NCBI GenBank assembly: GCA_003213955.1
Contig: QCMG01000001.1
Location: 124,001 to 188,000, forward strand
Reading direction: 5' to 3'
DNA from: Prochlorococcus sp. AG-418-M08
GTDB taxonomy: Bacteria > Cyanobacteriota > Cyanobacteriia > PCC-6307 > Cyanobiaceae
DNA: 64,000 bases
Shown here in pieces: positions 14,869 through 24,420 of this stretch. Within the stretch, counting starts at the first letter, position 1; each line of letters opens with the position of its first letter. Position numbers and translations under genes: made by a program. The notes beneath the pieces are model-generated. The model had not been told where the DNA came from and searched no databases. It was given only the letters and a program-made list of their open reading frames with translations.

Positions 14869-14913
14869 TTTTATTTTTTTTAGAATATGTTTTAAATATA
14901 TATTTTTCTGAAA

Positions 14914-15222
14914 TTAATTTATAACTCGATATACTTCTTTCTTGCATACATTTACATCGAAAGATTCAGTCCCAACATTCTCTAATCCTGTTTTTTCCGT
15001 GACTTTAACAGTAGCATTACACTCATCTTGCTTAAGTGCCATATAACTAGGCTTCTTATTATTTAGTTTAAATTCGGTTTCAGTTTCGATATCAACATCT
15101 TTTTTATATTGCTCCATTACCAGTTTTAAGGCCTCAATTTCAACAGAAAAGTTTTCATTAGCATTAAGTCCTAATGGAACTAAAATAACCTGAAAAATAA
15201 TAATAGCTATTAATTTTTTCAT
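14914..15222 (-). CDS. Secreted protein of unknown function (102 aa)
   Basis: Signal peptide: MKKLIAIIIFQVILVPLGLNANEN, cleavage likely after Ala22. The mature part is acidic with two Cys (68 and 93 region, DECNATV and VNVCKKEVY) that may pair outside the cytoplasm. No domain recognised. Monocistronic; about 210 bases of featureless AT-rich DNA separate it from the repair operon. Confidence 0.65.
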   Translation of the reverse strand: MKKLIAIIIFQVILVPLGLNANENFSVEIEALKLVMEQYKKDVDIETETEFKLNNKKPSYMALKQDECNATVKVTEKTGLENVGTESFDVNVCKKEVYRVIN

Positions 15223-15434
15223 TATTAAAAGTTAAGTTTATTTTTTTTATAACGTATTTCTTATGTTAAAGAAAGGGTAATAATATTTCTGTTTTTTAAT
15301 GGAAGATTAATCTTTATCATTAATAATGAAATACTCTTTTTAAATTTTATAAAATTAATAATTTATATGGGAGATCATGTATAAAAATATAAGCTAAATT
15401 GATAAATTTATCTTATTTGAACTTTAGTTGAGAT

Positions 15435-16079
15435 TTATATTTCCAAAATTTGGTTATCAGAAATTATCGCCCATTTCTTAAAAGAATTTTTACAAGGATA
15501 ACCGCCTGTAAGATCTCCAAATGCAGGGAGATATAATACATTTTCTTTTTCATCTAAAGCAAAACATCTAAATGACAATTTATCTTTTGCATTTCTTAAG
15601 TATATTTTTGGGTGATAATGCCCACAAATGTTTAAAAAATTTTTTTCAGATTTATCTAATGGCTCGTGACTAAAGATAAAATTGCTAGATCTTTTAAATT
15701 CAATAAATCTTATATTTTTAACTCTGCAACCTATATCATGATTTCCAACTATTAATTCAATTTTTATATTCAATGTTGAAGAAAGACGTTCTACTTTACT
15801 TTTTAAAGATTCACTTATTGAATATTTACTGTGAAATAAATCACCTAAAATAATTAATTTATTAGGTCTTACTTCTTTTACAATATTTTTGATTCTTAAT
15901 AAGTTTTGTTCATCTGAATTATTTGTAAGAGGAATTCCATTTCGCTGAAAGTATTCTCCTTTACCAAGGTGTATATCGCATATTAATAGTTCTCTAGTTT
16001 TATGTATAAATAAAGCCCTTGTAGGAAACATTTCAAGATATGAATCACCCCAATTTAAAACAGAAGAACTTTTATACAT
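15435..16079 (-). CDS. pdeM: Ligase-associated metallophosphoesterase/endonuclease PdeM
   Basis: 214 residues with the full calcineurin-type metal site: Asp35-x-His37 (CDIHLG), Asp80 in LGDLFH, Asn113-His114 in GNHD, His138 in FSHEP, His154-x-His156 in GHYHP. This matches the ligase-associated PdeM/MPE family, Mn-dependent phosphodiesterases with DNA endonuclease activity. It is the last gene of the repair operon; the helicase stop lies directly before this ATG. Its size is normal for the family. Confidence 0.9.
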   Translation of the reverse strand: MYKSSSVLNWGDSYLEMFPTRALFIHKTRELLICDIHLGKGEYFQRNGIPLTNNSDEQNLLRIKNIVKEVRPNKLIILGDLFHSKYSISESLKSKVERLSSTLNIKIELIVGNHDIGCRVKNIRFIEFKRSSNFIFSHEPLDKSEKNFLNICGHYHPKIYLRNAKDKLSFRCFALDEKENVLYLPAFGDLTGGYPCKNSFKKWAIISDNQILEI

Positions 16080-18557
16080 TTATCGATTATATTTTTTAAT
16101 TAGTTTTTCAACTCTTTTTTCTATTGATTCATTGCTTAATGTATTTTTAAGTCTTTCAACTAATAAAGGGAAGGCAAATGGGCTTGGGGTTTCAGTCTCA
16201 TTTAATATCATTTTTAAATTAGATAATCTTTTCAGTGAATTAGTTATTCGTTTATTTTCTAATTGATATTCTTTTACTTCTGCATGCGCTTGTTTGATTA
16301 ATAGATGATCTTCTTCATATTTTGCAAATACATCATAAAAAAGACTTGAACTTATTTGTAATTGTGAAGAACTCTTTGTTTTAGTAGGATTATTATGATT
16401 AACTAATCCGCTAATTTGAGCAATATTTTTAAATCGCCTCTTTGTTAATTCTGAAAAATTGATCGCATTTTCTAAATCATCTTCCAAATTTTTATTTTCT
16501 ATTAAATAAAAAAATTCTTCTTTAATTATTTTAAAGTCATAATCTTCAGATGCAGTTAGGCTGAATCCAAAATCATTTGCAGTAATGCTAAATGTTGATT
16601 TTTTTTTCTTTGCAAGTCTTGATGCCCATAAAAAAGCAATTCCTTCATTAACAAATTTTCCATCCAGTGTAAAAACAAAAAGATTTGTTAAATCTTTAGT
16701 TTTATATATTTCAATAAGAAGTTGATTTCTTTTAGGTATGTTGGAAACTGCTTTTTGTTTTTTTAAAATTGGAAGTAGAGAATTTAATTCTTTATTAAGA
16801 TGATCTCCTCTATGGTCTAATTCAGTACAAATATCTATTTCTTTCCTCAAACTATCACTAAGAAGATCCGAGATGGCCATTTGTCCTCCTACCCAAGCTG
16901 GAATTAAAGAACTTTTTTTTGAAGAATTTTTCACATAAAGTGTCATATCTCTCATTTTTACAAACTGGAGCATCCTGCCTGCAAAATAAAAAATATCACC
17001 TGCTTTTAATTTTGATGCAAAATTTTCTTCTAAATTTCCTAATGATTTCCCTCTAGAGTATTTTACATTAATGAATTTATCGCTTGTGATAGTTCCAATA
17101 TTAAATTTATGCATTCTTATTAAAGATTTATCTTTTACAAAATAATTAAATTTATTTTTGTCATCTTTTGATTTTTCTCTTTCTATCTTTTTATATTTTG
17201 GATATGCTTTTAAACACTTTCCTCCATACTCTAAAAATTCAATACACCAATCCCAATCTTTATTATTTAGATTTCTATAACTCCAACAATCTTTAATTCT
17301 TTCTTTTTCAATAATGGAATTAAAACCTGGTCCACAAGCTAAACTTACAAGATGTTGAAGAAGGACATCAAAAGATAATTCAGGAAGGTTAATTTTCTCA
17401 GATACTCCACTTTTTATTATTCTCCTCATTGCACTTATTTCAAATAATTCTAATGAGTTCGTAGGCATAAAAATTATGTTTGACTTCCCTCCAGGTCTAT
17501 GAGAACTCCTTCCAGCTCTTTGGATAAGTCGAGCTAGATTTTTTGCACTACCAATTTGAACAATTTGATCAACAGGTTGAAAGTCTATTCCTAAATCTAA
17601 AGAGCTTGTACAAACTACCCATTTTATTAATCCATTTTTAACTCCATCCTCAACTACTTTTCTCTCATCTTTATCTAGTGATCCATGGTGTAAAGCAATC
17701 TTTTCTTCCATTTCTGGTAGGCAAAATTTAAGACATTGATACCATCTTTCAGATTGATTTCTTGTATTAGTGAATAATAAAGTACTTTTATTTTTATCTA
17801 AGATTTTTAAAAGTGAAGAATAGTTTCTGAGCCCTAAATGGCCACCCCATGGAAAGGTTGTTTCATCTTCGGGCAAAACACTAGTTATTTCTATTTCCTT
17901 TTGAATATTTGTACTAATTATTGTAGGGGCCTTTGCTTTAACACCAATGATTGCTCTACCAGCTTCTTCAATATTTCCAATAGTGGCTGACATTGCCCAA
18001 ATTTGTAAATCTTTCCTATTTCCTCTTAGCCAACTTAAAGATAATTCGCATTGATTACCCCTTTTACTTCCCATTAACTCATGCCATTCATCAACAATAA
18101 TTGAAAATAAATTTTTAAAAAGATTCTTAGATTCTTTATTAGATAATAATAGAGAAAGGGATTCTGGAGTTGTTATTAGAATATTTGGAGGATTTAGTAT
18201 TTGTTTTTTCTTTTCATATTGACTAGTATCTCCATTTCTAATTCCAACAGTTATCTCTCCATCAAAATATATTGCAGCTGTATTTATTGAATTTTTTAAA
18301 TCTCTACTCAATGCTTTTAATGGTGTTATGAATAAAATGTAGAGACCAAATTTTTTTCTACACTCTTTTAATTTTGAAAGAGGTCCCATTAATGCTGCAT
18401 ATGTTTTACCACAACCAGTAGGGACTTGTATTACCCCATTTTCTCCATTAAGATAAGCTTCCCATGACTTAAGTTGAAAAGGTAATGGTTTCCAGTGATT
18501 TTCATAAAAGAATTTTTTTATTTGTTCTATTGATGTTTTATTAGTGGCGACAGTCAT
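16080..18557 (-). CDS. Ligase-associated DEXH-box DNA helicase (Lhr-Core type)
   Basis: 825 residues. Motif I PTGCGKT at 46-52, motif II DEWH at 156-159, motif III SATIGN at 190-195, motif V/VI LDLGIDFQ and QRAGRSSHR in the second RecA domain. The remaining 400 residues correspond to the winged-helix and Lhr-Core C-terminal domain. Half the length of E. coli Lhr, as expected for the ligase-linked form (TIGR04121). The family are ATP-driven 3'-5' ssDNA translocases that unwind RNA:DNA or DNA duplexes. ATGA overlap with the ligase stop (18554-18557). Confidence 0.92.
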   Translation of the reverse strand: MTVATNKTSIEQIKKFFYENHWKPLPFQLKSWEAYLNGENGVIQVPTGCGKTYAALMGPLSKLKECRKKFGLYILFITPLKALSRDLKNSINTAAIYFDGEITVGIRNGDTSQYEKKKQILNPPNILITTPESLSLLLSNKESKNLFKNLFSIIVDEWHELMGSKRGNQCELSLSWLRGNRKDLQIWAMSATIGNIEEAGRAIIGVKAKAPTIISTNIQKEIEITSVLPEDETTFPWGGHLGLRNYSSLLKILDKNKSTLLFTNTRNQSERWYQCLKFCLPEMEEKIALHHGSLDKDERKVVEDGVKNGLIKWVVCTSSLDLGIDFQPVDQIVQIGSAKNLARLIQRAGRSSHRPGGKSNIIFMPTNSLELFEISAMRRIIKSGVSEKINLPELSFDVLLQHLVSLACGPGFNSIIEKERIKDCWSYRNLNNKDWDWCIEFLEYGGKCLKAYPKYKKIEREKSKDDKNKFNYFVKDKSLIRMHKFNIGTITSDKFINVKYSRGKSLGNLEENFASKLKAGDIFYFAGRMLQFVKMRDMTLYVKNSSKKSSLIPAWVGGQMAISDLLSDSLRKEIDICTELDHRGDHLNKELNSLLPILKKQKAVSNIPKRNQLLIEIYKTKDLTNLFVFTLDGKFVNEGIAFLWASRLAKKKKSTFSITANDFGFSLTASEDYDFKIIKEEFFYLIENKNLEDDLENAINFSELTKRRFKNIAQISGLVNHNNPTKTKSSSQLQISSSLFYDVFAKYEEDHLLIKQAHAEVKEYQLENKRITNSLKRLSNLKMILNETETPSPFAFPLLVERLKNTLSNESIEKRVEKLIKKYNR

Positions 18558-20194
18558 AATTTATTTATGATTAATTTCTGAGCATTTTCTAAGGTATCAG
18601 CATCTTTAATATTCTTGTCTTTTCTCCATTTTGAGATTCTTGGAAATCTTACTGAAATGCCTGCTTTATGGCGATTTGAAACTTGTATATTTTCAAATGA
18701 TATTTCGAAAACCATTTCTGGCTTTACTGACCTTACAGGACCAAATCTTTCAATTGTATTTTTTCTAATCCATTTATCAAGCTCTTTAATTTCTTCATTA
18801 TTTAAACCAGAATAGGCACTTGCAAATTTTATTAATTGTCCATCTTTCCATAGAGCGAAACTATAGTCAGTATATAATCCAGCTCTTTTGCCACTTCCTC
18901 CTTTGGCATAAATTAAAACAGCATCAAGTTGCATAGGATCAACTTTATACTTCCACCAAATACCTTTTTTTCGACCTGAAAGATATAAAGAATTTTTATT
19001 TTTTATAACTAAACCTTCTGTTCCGTTGTCACGAGATTTATTTTTTAAGTTTTCAACTTCTTTCCAAGTTTTTGGAAATAATAAATTACTTATTTTAAAA
19101 ATCTTAGAAATATCTTTTTCACTTTGATTTATCCATTTATGGAAATTCTTTTCTAAATTAATTCTTCGATTTTTTAAATCTAACTCTCTTTTATCTTCAC
19201 CTTTTATTTCTATTAGATCATAGGCAATAAAAACAATTGGTAAATTTTTTTGTATTGATTTTGATGGTGCTTTCCTATTTATTCTTTTTTGAAGTAAAGA
19301 GAAATTCAAAGGAAGTTCTTCTTTGAAATCCCAAACCAATAATTCACCATCTATTACAAAGTCATCTTTTATAAATAAAGTATTCTCTTCTAATTCTGGG
19401 AAGGATTTATTTACTAAATCTTGCCCTCTAGTCCATATCGAAACTTTACCTAATCTTTTTATTAATTGAATTCTGATGCCATCCCATTTCCACTCAAATT
19501 GAAAATTATTTATCGATTCTTCTGAAACTTTTTTTTCGAATGTATTAGCAAGAAGAAAAGGATAAGGCTTATAATTTAGTTCTTCTAAATCTATTTTATT
19601 ATTTATTAAAAATTTAAATGATTTAGCTGAGGGTTCAAAATCACCCATCAGTCTATGAGCAACTATAGACTCATCTAAATTAATATACTTTGCAATAGAT
19701 TTTGTTATTAAACCAATAGATACTCCAACTCTAAAAGTGCCAGTCAATATTTTGTTAAAAATTAGCAAATTTTCATTTGGTAAATTCTCCCATATTTCTT
19801 TGATACGTAATTTCTTTTCATCTTCTTCAATAAAAGCTAATTCAGGTAATATTTTATTTAATAATTCATCTAGAGATATTTCTTGGAAAAACTTATTTTT
19901 GCTCATATTTTTACTCTTTAATAATAAAGTTATGACTTCAGCAGAATCTCCAACTTTTAAATAACAAGTATCAATTAACCATAAAGGAAATTCATAAATA
20001 TCTGAAAAAAGTTTTTTAAGTGAACTGCCACTAATAAATCTTTTATTCTTTTTCCCAGCTAGTAAATATATCGACCAAGAATTTTCTAAATCATTATTCA
20101 TTGAAAAATAGTTTTTTAATATTTCAAGTTTCTTATTAATACTATTACTTGAATCCAAGTCTAGAAATAATTCTGAAAACTGATTTAAGCTCAT
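18554..20194 (-). CDS. ATP-dependent DNA ligase (ligase-associated repair cluster)
   Basis: 546 residues. Motif I is KWDGIR with adenylated Lys236; DGEL at 282-285 (motif III), EGLVIK at 393-398 (motif IV), WWKYK at 413-417 (motif V), RFPR at 516-519 (motif VI). The N-terminal 210 residues are the DNA-binding domain of LigI-like ATP ligases. This is distinct from the NAD-dependent LigA used for replication. It seals nicks after the exonuclease and helicase have acted. Gap to the exonuclease gene is three bases. Confidence 0.93.
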   Translation of the reverse strand: MSLNQFSELFLDLDSSNSINKKLEILKNYFSMNNDLENSWSIYLLAGKKNKRFISGSSLKKLFSDIYEFPLWLIDTCYLKVGDSAEVITLLLKSKNMSKNKFFQEISLDELLNKILPELAFIEEDEKKLRIKEIWENLPNENLLIFNKILTGTFRVGVSIGLITKSIAKYINLDESIVAHRLMGDFEPSAKSFKFLINNKIDLEELNYKPYPFLLANTFEKKVSEESINNFQFEWKWDGIRIQLIKRLGKVSIWTRGQDLVNKSFPELEENTLFIKDDFVIDGELLVWDFKEELPLNFSLLQKRINRKAPSKSIQKNLPIVFIAYDLIEIKGEDKRELDLKNRRINLEKNFHKWINQSEKDISKIFKISNLLFPKTWKEVENLKNKSRDNGTEGLVIKNKNSLYLSGRKKGIWWKYKVDPMQLDAVLIYAKGGSGKRAGLYTDYSFALWKDGQLIKFASAYSGLNNEEIKELDKWIRKNTIERFGPVRSVKPEMVFEISFENIQVSNRHKAGISVRFPRISKWRKDKNIKDADTLENAQKLIINKL

Positions 20195-20197
20195 TTT

Positions 20198-21184
20198 TTA
20201 GGAATCAAAATATAGAACATTAATTGATTTTTTTTCATTCAGATATCTATTTAAGGCTTCGCTATCTCCATGATGAAAAAAAACATTTTTTGCTTCTGAT
20301 TCTTTTACTGTTTTTAAAATATCCTCCCAATCTGAATGGTCTGAAATGGCAAATCCTTTATCAAAACCTGACCTTTTTCTTAGGGCTCTAATTGACATCC
20401 ATCCGCTAGCAAAACCAGTTTGGATATTTTTGAATTTTTGAAGATAAGATCCTTTATTTAAAGATTGTGGAAGTAAAATTAGACTTCCTTTAAATTCATT
20501 GATATTTTGTGTTTTATCAAATTGAATGGTATTGGCAATATTAATTCCTAATTTTTTATAACAGTTATTCATTTTATAAATACTACTGTGCGTATAAATA
20601 TTATTTTTAAAATTCGTTTTACTAATTTCATTTAATAATCTTTGCGCTTTACCTAATGAATAACAAAATAATATAGAAGTATTTTCTGGGGATGAAACTA
20701 TCCATTTTGTAATGTCTGAGGCTGTTTTTTGAGGATCTTCCCATTTAAAAATTGGCAATCCAAAAGTTGATTCACTTATCAGATAATCAGTCTTAACTTT
20801 TTCAAATTCCATGCAAGTATCATCTTTTTGACGTTTAAAATCACCGGTTATTAGCCACACCTCCCCTGCAAAATTAAATTTTATTTGGCTAGATCCAAGT
20901 ATATGTCCTGAAGGATGGAATGAAATATTGATTCCATTTATTTTAAATTCTGTTCCATAATCGTATGCTTTAATATTTATTTGACTACCTATTCTTTCTT
21001 TTAAAATTATTGAAGTCTCATATGTTGCAAAATATTCATCACATCCAAAAGTGAAATGATCCATATGAGCATGAGTAATTAATGCTCTTTTAACAGGTTT
21101 ATGAGGGTCAATCCAAATATCGGCAATTTCACAATATAAACCGTTTTTGCTGTATTTTATTAAATCTGTTTTATCTTTAATCAA
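20198..21184 (-). CDS. Ligase-associated MBL-fold DNA exonuclease
   Basis: 328 residues. Metallo-beta-lactamase/beta-CASP signature: HAHMDH (38-43), His94 in PSGHILGSS, Asp115 in TGDF, SDHSDW (281-286) and HHGDSEAL (304-311). This is the TIGR04122 family (SNM1/Pso2 relatives, also called mRNA 3'-processing-like exonuclease). It trims DNA ends, 5'-3' by family precedent. It starts with TTG (21182-21184) and is the first gene of the four-gene operon. Confidence 0.92.
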   Translation of the reverse strand: MIKDKTDLIKYSKNGLYCEIADIWIDPHKPVKRALITHAHMDHFTFGCDEYFATYETSIILKERIGSQINIKAYDYGTEFKINGINISFHPSGHILGSSQIKFNFAGEVWLITGDFKRQKDDTCMEFEKVKTDYLISESTFGLPIFKWEDPQKTASDITKWIVSSPENTSILFCYSLGKAQRLLNEISKTNFKNNIYTHSSIYKMNNCYKKLGINIANTIQFDKTQNINEFKGSLILLPQSLNKGSYLQKFKNIQTGFASGWMSIRALRKRSGFDKGFAISDHSDWEDILKTVKESEAKNVFFHHGDSEALNRYLNEKKSINVLYFDS

Positions 21185-21221
21185 AAATAATAAAAAGTTT
21201 TAGTGGCTTTAATTTAGCGAA

Positions 21222-21638
21222 TTATGCCCAAGCCTGCTTAGTTAAAGCTATTGCTGAAATTATTAAAAGAGAAATAAAAACAAACTTATTACTCCATTTC
21301 ATCATCCATGAAGCTAAATTAAATGAGTTGAGTTTATAAGGTTGTAGATCAATTTTTTGATCTTTTATTTCAAATTTTGATCTCTTCCTATTCTTTAAAC
21401 TATGATTTTTAATCTTATTTATTAGTTTTGATTCAATATTGGATAATTCCTCTATTTCACTTAAAAGAACTTTATCTTCGAGGTTAATAAAATTAGTGAG
21501 AGTTTCAATTTCTTCTTGTTTAGTATAAAAAAATTCATTTACTATTTTTTCTGAATCTGCTCCATTTTTTATTTTTACAAGGATATCTTCTCTTGACCAA
21601 GAGTTTTCAAGAGATTTAAAGGCCTCAGTGATTTTCAT
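21222..21638 (-). CDS. Tail-anchored membrane protein of unknown function (138 aa)
   Basis: Helical, charged first 110 residues, with a predicted coiled coil at about 35-75 (KQEEIETLTNFINLEDKVLLSEIEELSNIESK). One transmembrane helix lies at the C-terminus (118-134, NKFVFISLLIISAIALT). It lies 37 bases upstream of the repair operon in the same direction, so read-through is possible. No family recognised. Confidence 0.6.
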   Translation of the reverse strand: MKITEAFKSLENSWSREDILVKIKNGADSEKIVNEFFYTKQEEIETLTNFINLEDKVLLSEIEELSNIESKLINKIKNHSLKNRKRSKFEIKDQKIDLQPYKLNSFNLASWMMKWSNKFVFISLLIISAIALTKQAWA

Positions 21639-21722
21639 GCTAAGTATTTTTACTTATGCTAATTTATTTTTTATTTATTCTGTGGGTTTAGATAATTAAA
21701 ATAGGGAAAAAATTTGTTTTAT

Positions 21723-22010
21723 TTAAGATTTGGCAATAAGTCTATTTGGGAAATAGTTTGTTTTTTGTTCTCTTTTTATTTTTGAAGTTCTGCTTTTTGT
21801 TTTTGTATCCTTTTTGTTAATTTCAACTATTTCATCAGAGACGTTTTTCCCTGTATCAAAATAATTTTTTAATTTTTCTAACTCTTTTTCATTTAATCGT
21901 TTTGTTGCTCCTTTTGCAGGAATACCGATTGATTTGCAAGCTAAAATAATTCTATTAGTATCAATATCAAGTTCCTTTGCAATACTATAAATAGGAGTAT
22001 TGGGAGCCAT
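21723..22010 (-). CDS. Stand-alone IF-2 N-terminal domain protein (95 aa)
   Basis: Residues 6-50 match the IF-2 N domain found in front of InfB: IYSIAKELDIDTNRIILACKS then GIPAKGATKRLNEKELEKL. The rest is a Lys-rich tail. No GTPase follows; the gene stops at 95 residues with a clean TAA. In InfB this module binds nucleic acid or helps ribosome contact. Why a free copy is kept is unknown. Confidence 0.75.
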   Translation of the reverse strand: MAPNTPIYSIAKELDIDTNRIILACKSIGIPAKGATKRLNEKELEKLKNYFDTGKNVSDEIVEINKKDTKTKSRTSKIKREQKTNYFPNRLIAKS

Positions 22011-22108
22011 TATTTTTTTGTAAATATTTTTTTTATTATATCCCGATTAATTCATAAATTATTAAATATGAAATTTTTATGAACTTTCTGTAGTTGAATT
22101 AATTTATT

Positions 22109-23419
22109 TTAGTCTTCTGTTCTTTGTAAATTATTAAATTTCCTTTTCATAGTAGGATTATTTTTTGTTAATTTTTTAACTGTCAAATCTTGTGATTTAC
22201 TATCGGCTGATAAAAGATGTTTTTTAGATATCAACAATGCCTCTTTTGTTTTTTGTAAATGACTTATAGATTTTTCTATTTCCGAAATTGCGTCATTAAA
22301 TCTGTCCTGAGCTAATGAGACGTTTTTTCCTACTGCATTTTTGAATTGATTAAGGGTGCTTTCAAAATTTGTAATGTCATAATTTTCGCGCTTCATTAAA
22401 TCTATTTGAGTTTTATATTTTAAAGTTTCTAAAGATGCATTCCTTAGAAGAGAAATAATTGGCAAGAAGAATTGTGGCCTTATTACAAACATTTTTGGAT
22501 ATTTATAAGAAACATCAACTATCCCAGAATTATATAATTCACTTTCTGGTTCCAATAATGAAACCAAGACCGCATATTCACATGCTTTCTGTGTTCTATC
22601 TTTATCTAATTCTTTAAAAAAGTCTTCGTTCTTGCGTTTGTTATATCCGCCTTCAGTTTCATTTTTCATTTCAAACATAATTGAGACAATTTCAATTTGA
22701 TTGTCATCAAGCTCTCTGAAAATATAATCGCCTTTGCTTCCGGAACTTGAATCATTATCTTTTTCAAAATATGAATTTTTAAAAGCTGTTGCCCTATTTA
22801 AATTAAATTGATTCTCACAATGTATCTCTAATGTTTCCCCAACCATTTTTGTAGATAATTTTGATTTCATGTCTCTTAGCTCTTGAATTGTCAAATCTCG
22901 TTCGTTTATTTTGTTCTTAAATTTTTCTTCAATTAATTTCTCATTTATAGATTGCTCTAATTTCATTTTTTCAATAGAGTTGGTCAATAGAGTTTTTTCT
23001 TTCTCTAATTTATTTACAGCTTCACTTACCTTATTCTTTAAAGATAAATCATTAATAATAGATTGTCTTTGAATATCATCCTTTAATTTATTTACTTCAT
23101 TATTAAGCAAATTAATTTTATTAGATGCTTTATTCTTTAGCTCATTTAATGAATTAGATTTTTTTTCCTCAGCGATATTCAACTTAGATTCAAGGTCCTG
23201 AATTTTTGCATCTTTTTTTTGCCTATCTTCCATTAACTTGATTTTTAATTCTTGTTTTGCAATTTCTATGCCTTTCTTCTTATCTTCTTCAGCAAGTTGA
23301 AGCCTTTCTTCTATTTGCCTATTGAATTCCTCGTCTTTAATTTGAAGAAGTATTTCTTCATAGCTACTAGGATCTATTCTGAAGGTCTCCCCACATGATG
23401 GACATTTTATATCTTTCAT
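22109..23419 (-). CDS. DUF2130 protein: zinc knuckle, coiled coil, nuclease-like core
   Basis: 436 residues. CPSC at 6-9 begins a short metal-binding or CxxC segment. Residues 20-200 are a long coiled coil. The conserved core is at about 200-345: HCENQFN, KGDYIFRELDDNQIEIVSIMFEMKNE, and KACEYAVLVSLLEPE. The last 90 residues are helical. The GD-x(n)-ExK arrangement (KGDY...FEMK) resembles PD-(D/E)xK nucleases, which fits how this family has been placed in general terms. Function not established. Same strand as the repair operon but separated by two genes. Confidence 0.8.
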   Translation of the reverse strand: MKDIKCPSCGETFRIDPSSYEEILLQIKDEEFNRQIEERLQLAEEDKKKGIEIAKQELKIKLMEDRQKKDAKIQDLESKLNIAEEKKSNSLNELKNKASNKINLLNNEVNKLKDDIQRQSIINDLSLKNKVSEAVNKLEKEKTLLTNSIEKMKLEQSINEKLIEEKFKNKINERDLTIQELRDMKSKLSTKMVGETLEIHCENQFNLNRATAFKNSYFEKDNDSSSGSKGDYIFRELDDNQIEIVSIMFEMKNETEGGYNKRKNEDFFKELDKDRTQKACEYAVLVSLLEPESELYNSGIVDVSYKYPKMFVIRPQFFLPIISLLRNASLETLKYKTQIDLMKRENYDITNFESTLNQFKNAVGKNVSLAQDRFNDAISEIEKSISHLQKTKEALLISKKHLLSADSKSQDLTVKKLTKNNPTMKRKFNNLQRTED

Positions 23420-23562
23420 TTTGTATATTTAAAAATTTTAAAATTGGGAAATGCCATAAAAATTAGCTGATTTTATTATGCCTATATTTATGGATATACA
23501 ATAAGCATAGATTAAATATTATGCTTTGATTACTAATAACAAATACAAATAATTCGGCATTT

Positions 23563-23934
23563 TTAAATCAAACCTGACTCTTTTAAGATATTAATTTTAT
23601 TTGCTAATTCAATATCTGCGGATGATATAGATCTATCTAGTGTTTTGTGGGAAGATATTGTATAACCACTATCGTCGACAAATTCATCCTCAGAATTGGA
23701 TATATTTTTAATGGGTTTATTATCAATAGAATTTTCAGAATTGAAAGATTTAGTCTTACTCAAATTGCTATACCCAAAGTTCGCTATTCCTCTCGCATCT
23801 AAAGCTTCTTCAACTAATATTCCGACAACCTTAGACCTACTTATCGACTCACTCTTGGATATTTGATCTATAATTTCTAGAACTCTTTTCCTAGGTAAAT
23901 ATCCTATCCTTTTAACAGTAGTTTCCATTCTCAT
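23563..23934 (-). CDS. Possible ribbon-helix-helix DNA-binding protein (123 aa)
   Basis: The first 50 residues read strand-helix-helix: TTVKRIGYLPRKRVLEIIDQIS then SISRSKVVGILVEEALDARG, similar to CopG/Arc-type RHH regulators where the turn is followed by SRSxxV. The remaining 70 residues are Ser/Asp-rich and likely disordered. No toxin-like partner is adjacent. The assignment is by pattern and is uncertain. Confidence 0.45.
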   Translation of the reverse strand: MRMETTVKRIGYLPRKRVLEIIDQISKSESISRSKVVGILVEEALDARGIANFGYSNLSKTKSFNSENSIDNKPIKNISNSEDEFVDDSGYTISSHKTLDRSISSADIELANKINILKESGLI

Positions 23935-24155
23935 AATATATTTGTCACTATTGTAACATTTCTGTTAAATATTTCCAGACATTATCAAAGATTTAAATTA
24001 TTTAAAATTTGGCGATATTTTATAATTATCTTTAAAATTTTTTTTAAATTATTCTTGGATAATTATTTATCTAAATAAATTCTCTTTAGGTATGCTTATC
24101 AAACTGCTTAGATGCAATTACTTAAAGAACTTTTTACTTTTAATTACAATTTTTT

Positions 24156-24359
24156 ATGAAAGATAAAACTTATAACAACGCAGATAGTTTTGCTATATCT
24201 TTTGATCAGGAATGGCAAAAGGTTAATTGTAATGATATAAACAAGAAAATAGATAAAGTAATTGAGATTTTATCTGATCATCCATTTGTTATTTCAAAAC
24301 CTGAAGATGCCAAAAATATTGCTAAATTCAGGATATTTTCACTTAAAAAGTTAGGTTAG
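24156..24359 (+). CDS. Small soluble protein of unknown function (67 aa)
   Basis: ATG at 24156-24158. Charged, helical, with KKIDKVIEILSDHPFVISKPEDAKNIAKF in the second half. One Cys. Alone on the plus strand, with about 220 bases of gene-free DNA upstream (23935-24155), in which I see nothing else. Confidence 0.5.
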   Translation: MKDKTYNNADSFAISFDQEWQKVNCNDINKKIDKVIEILSDHPFVISKPEDAKNIAKFRIFSLKKLG

Positions 24360-24420
24360 TTTAAATCTTTTTAATTAAAATCCCTTGTTGTAATTTTTTT
24401 TTAAGAATTTAAAATTAAAG

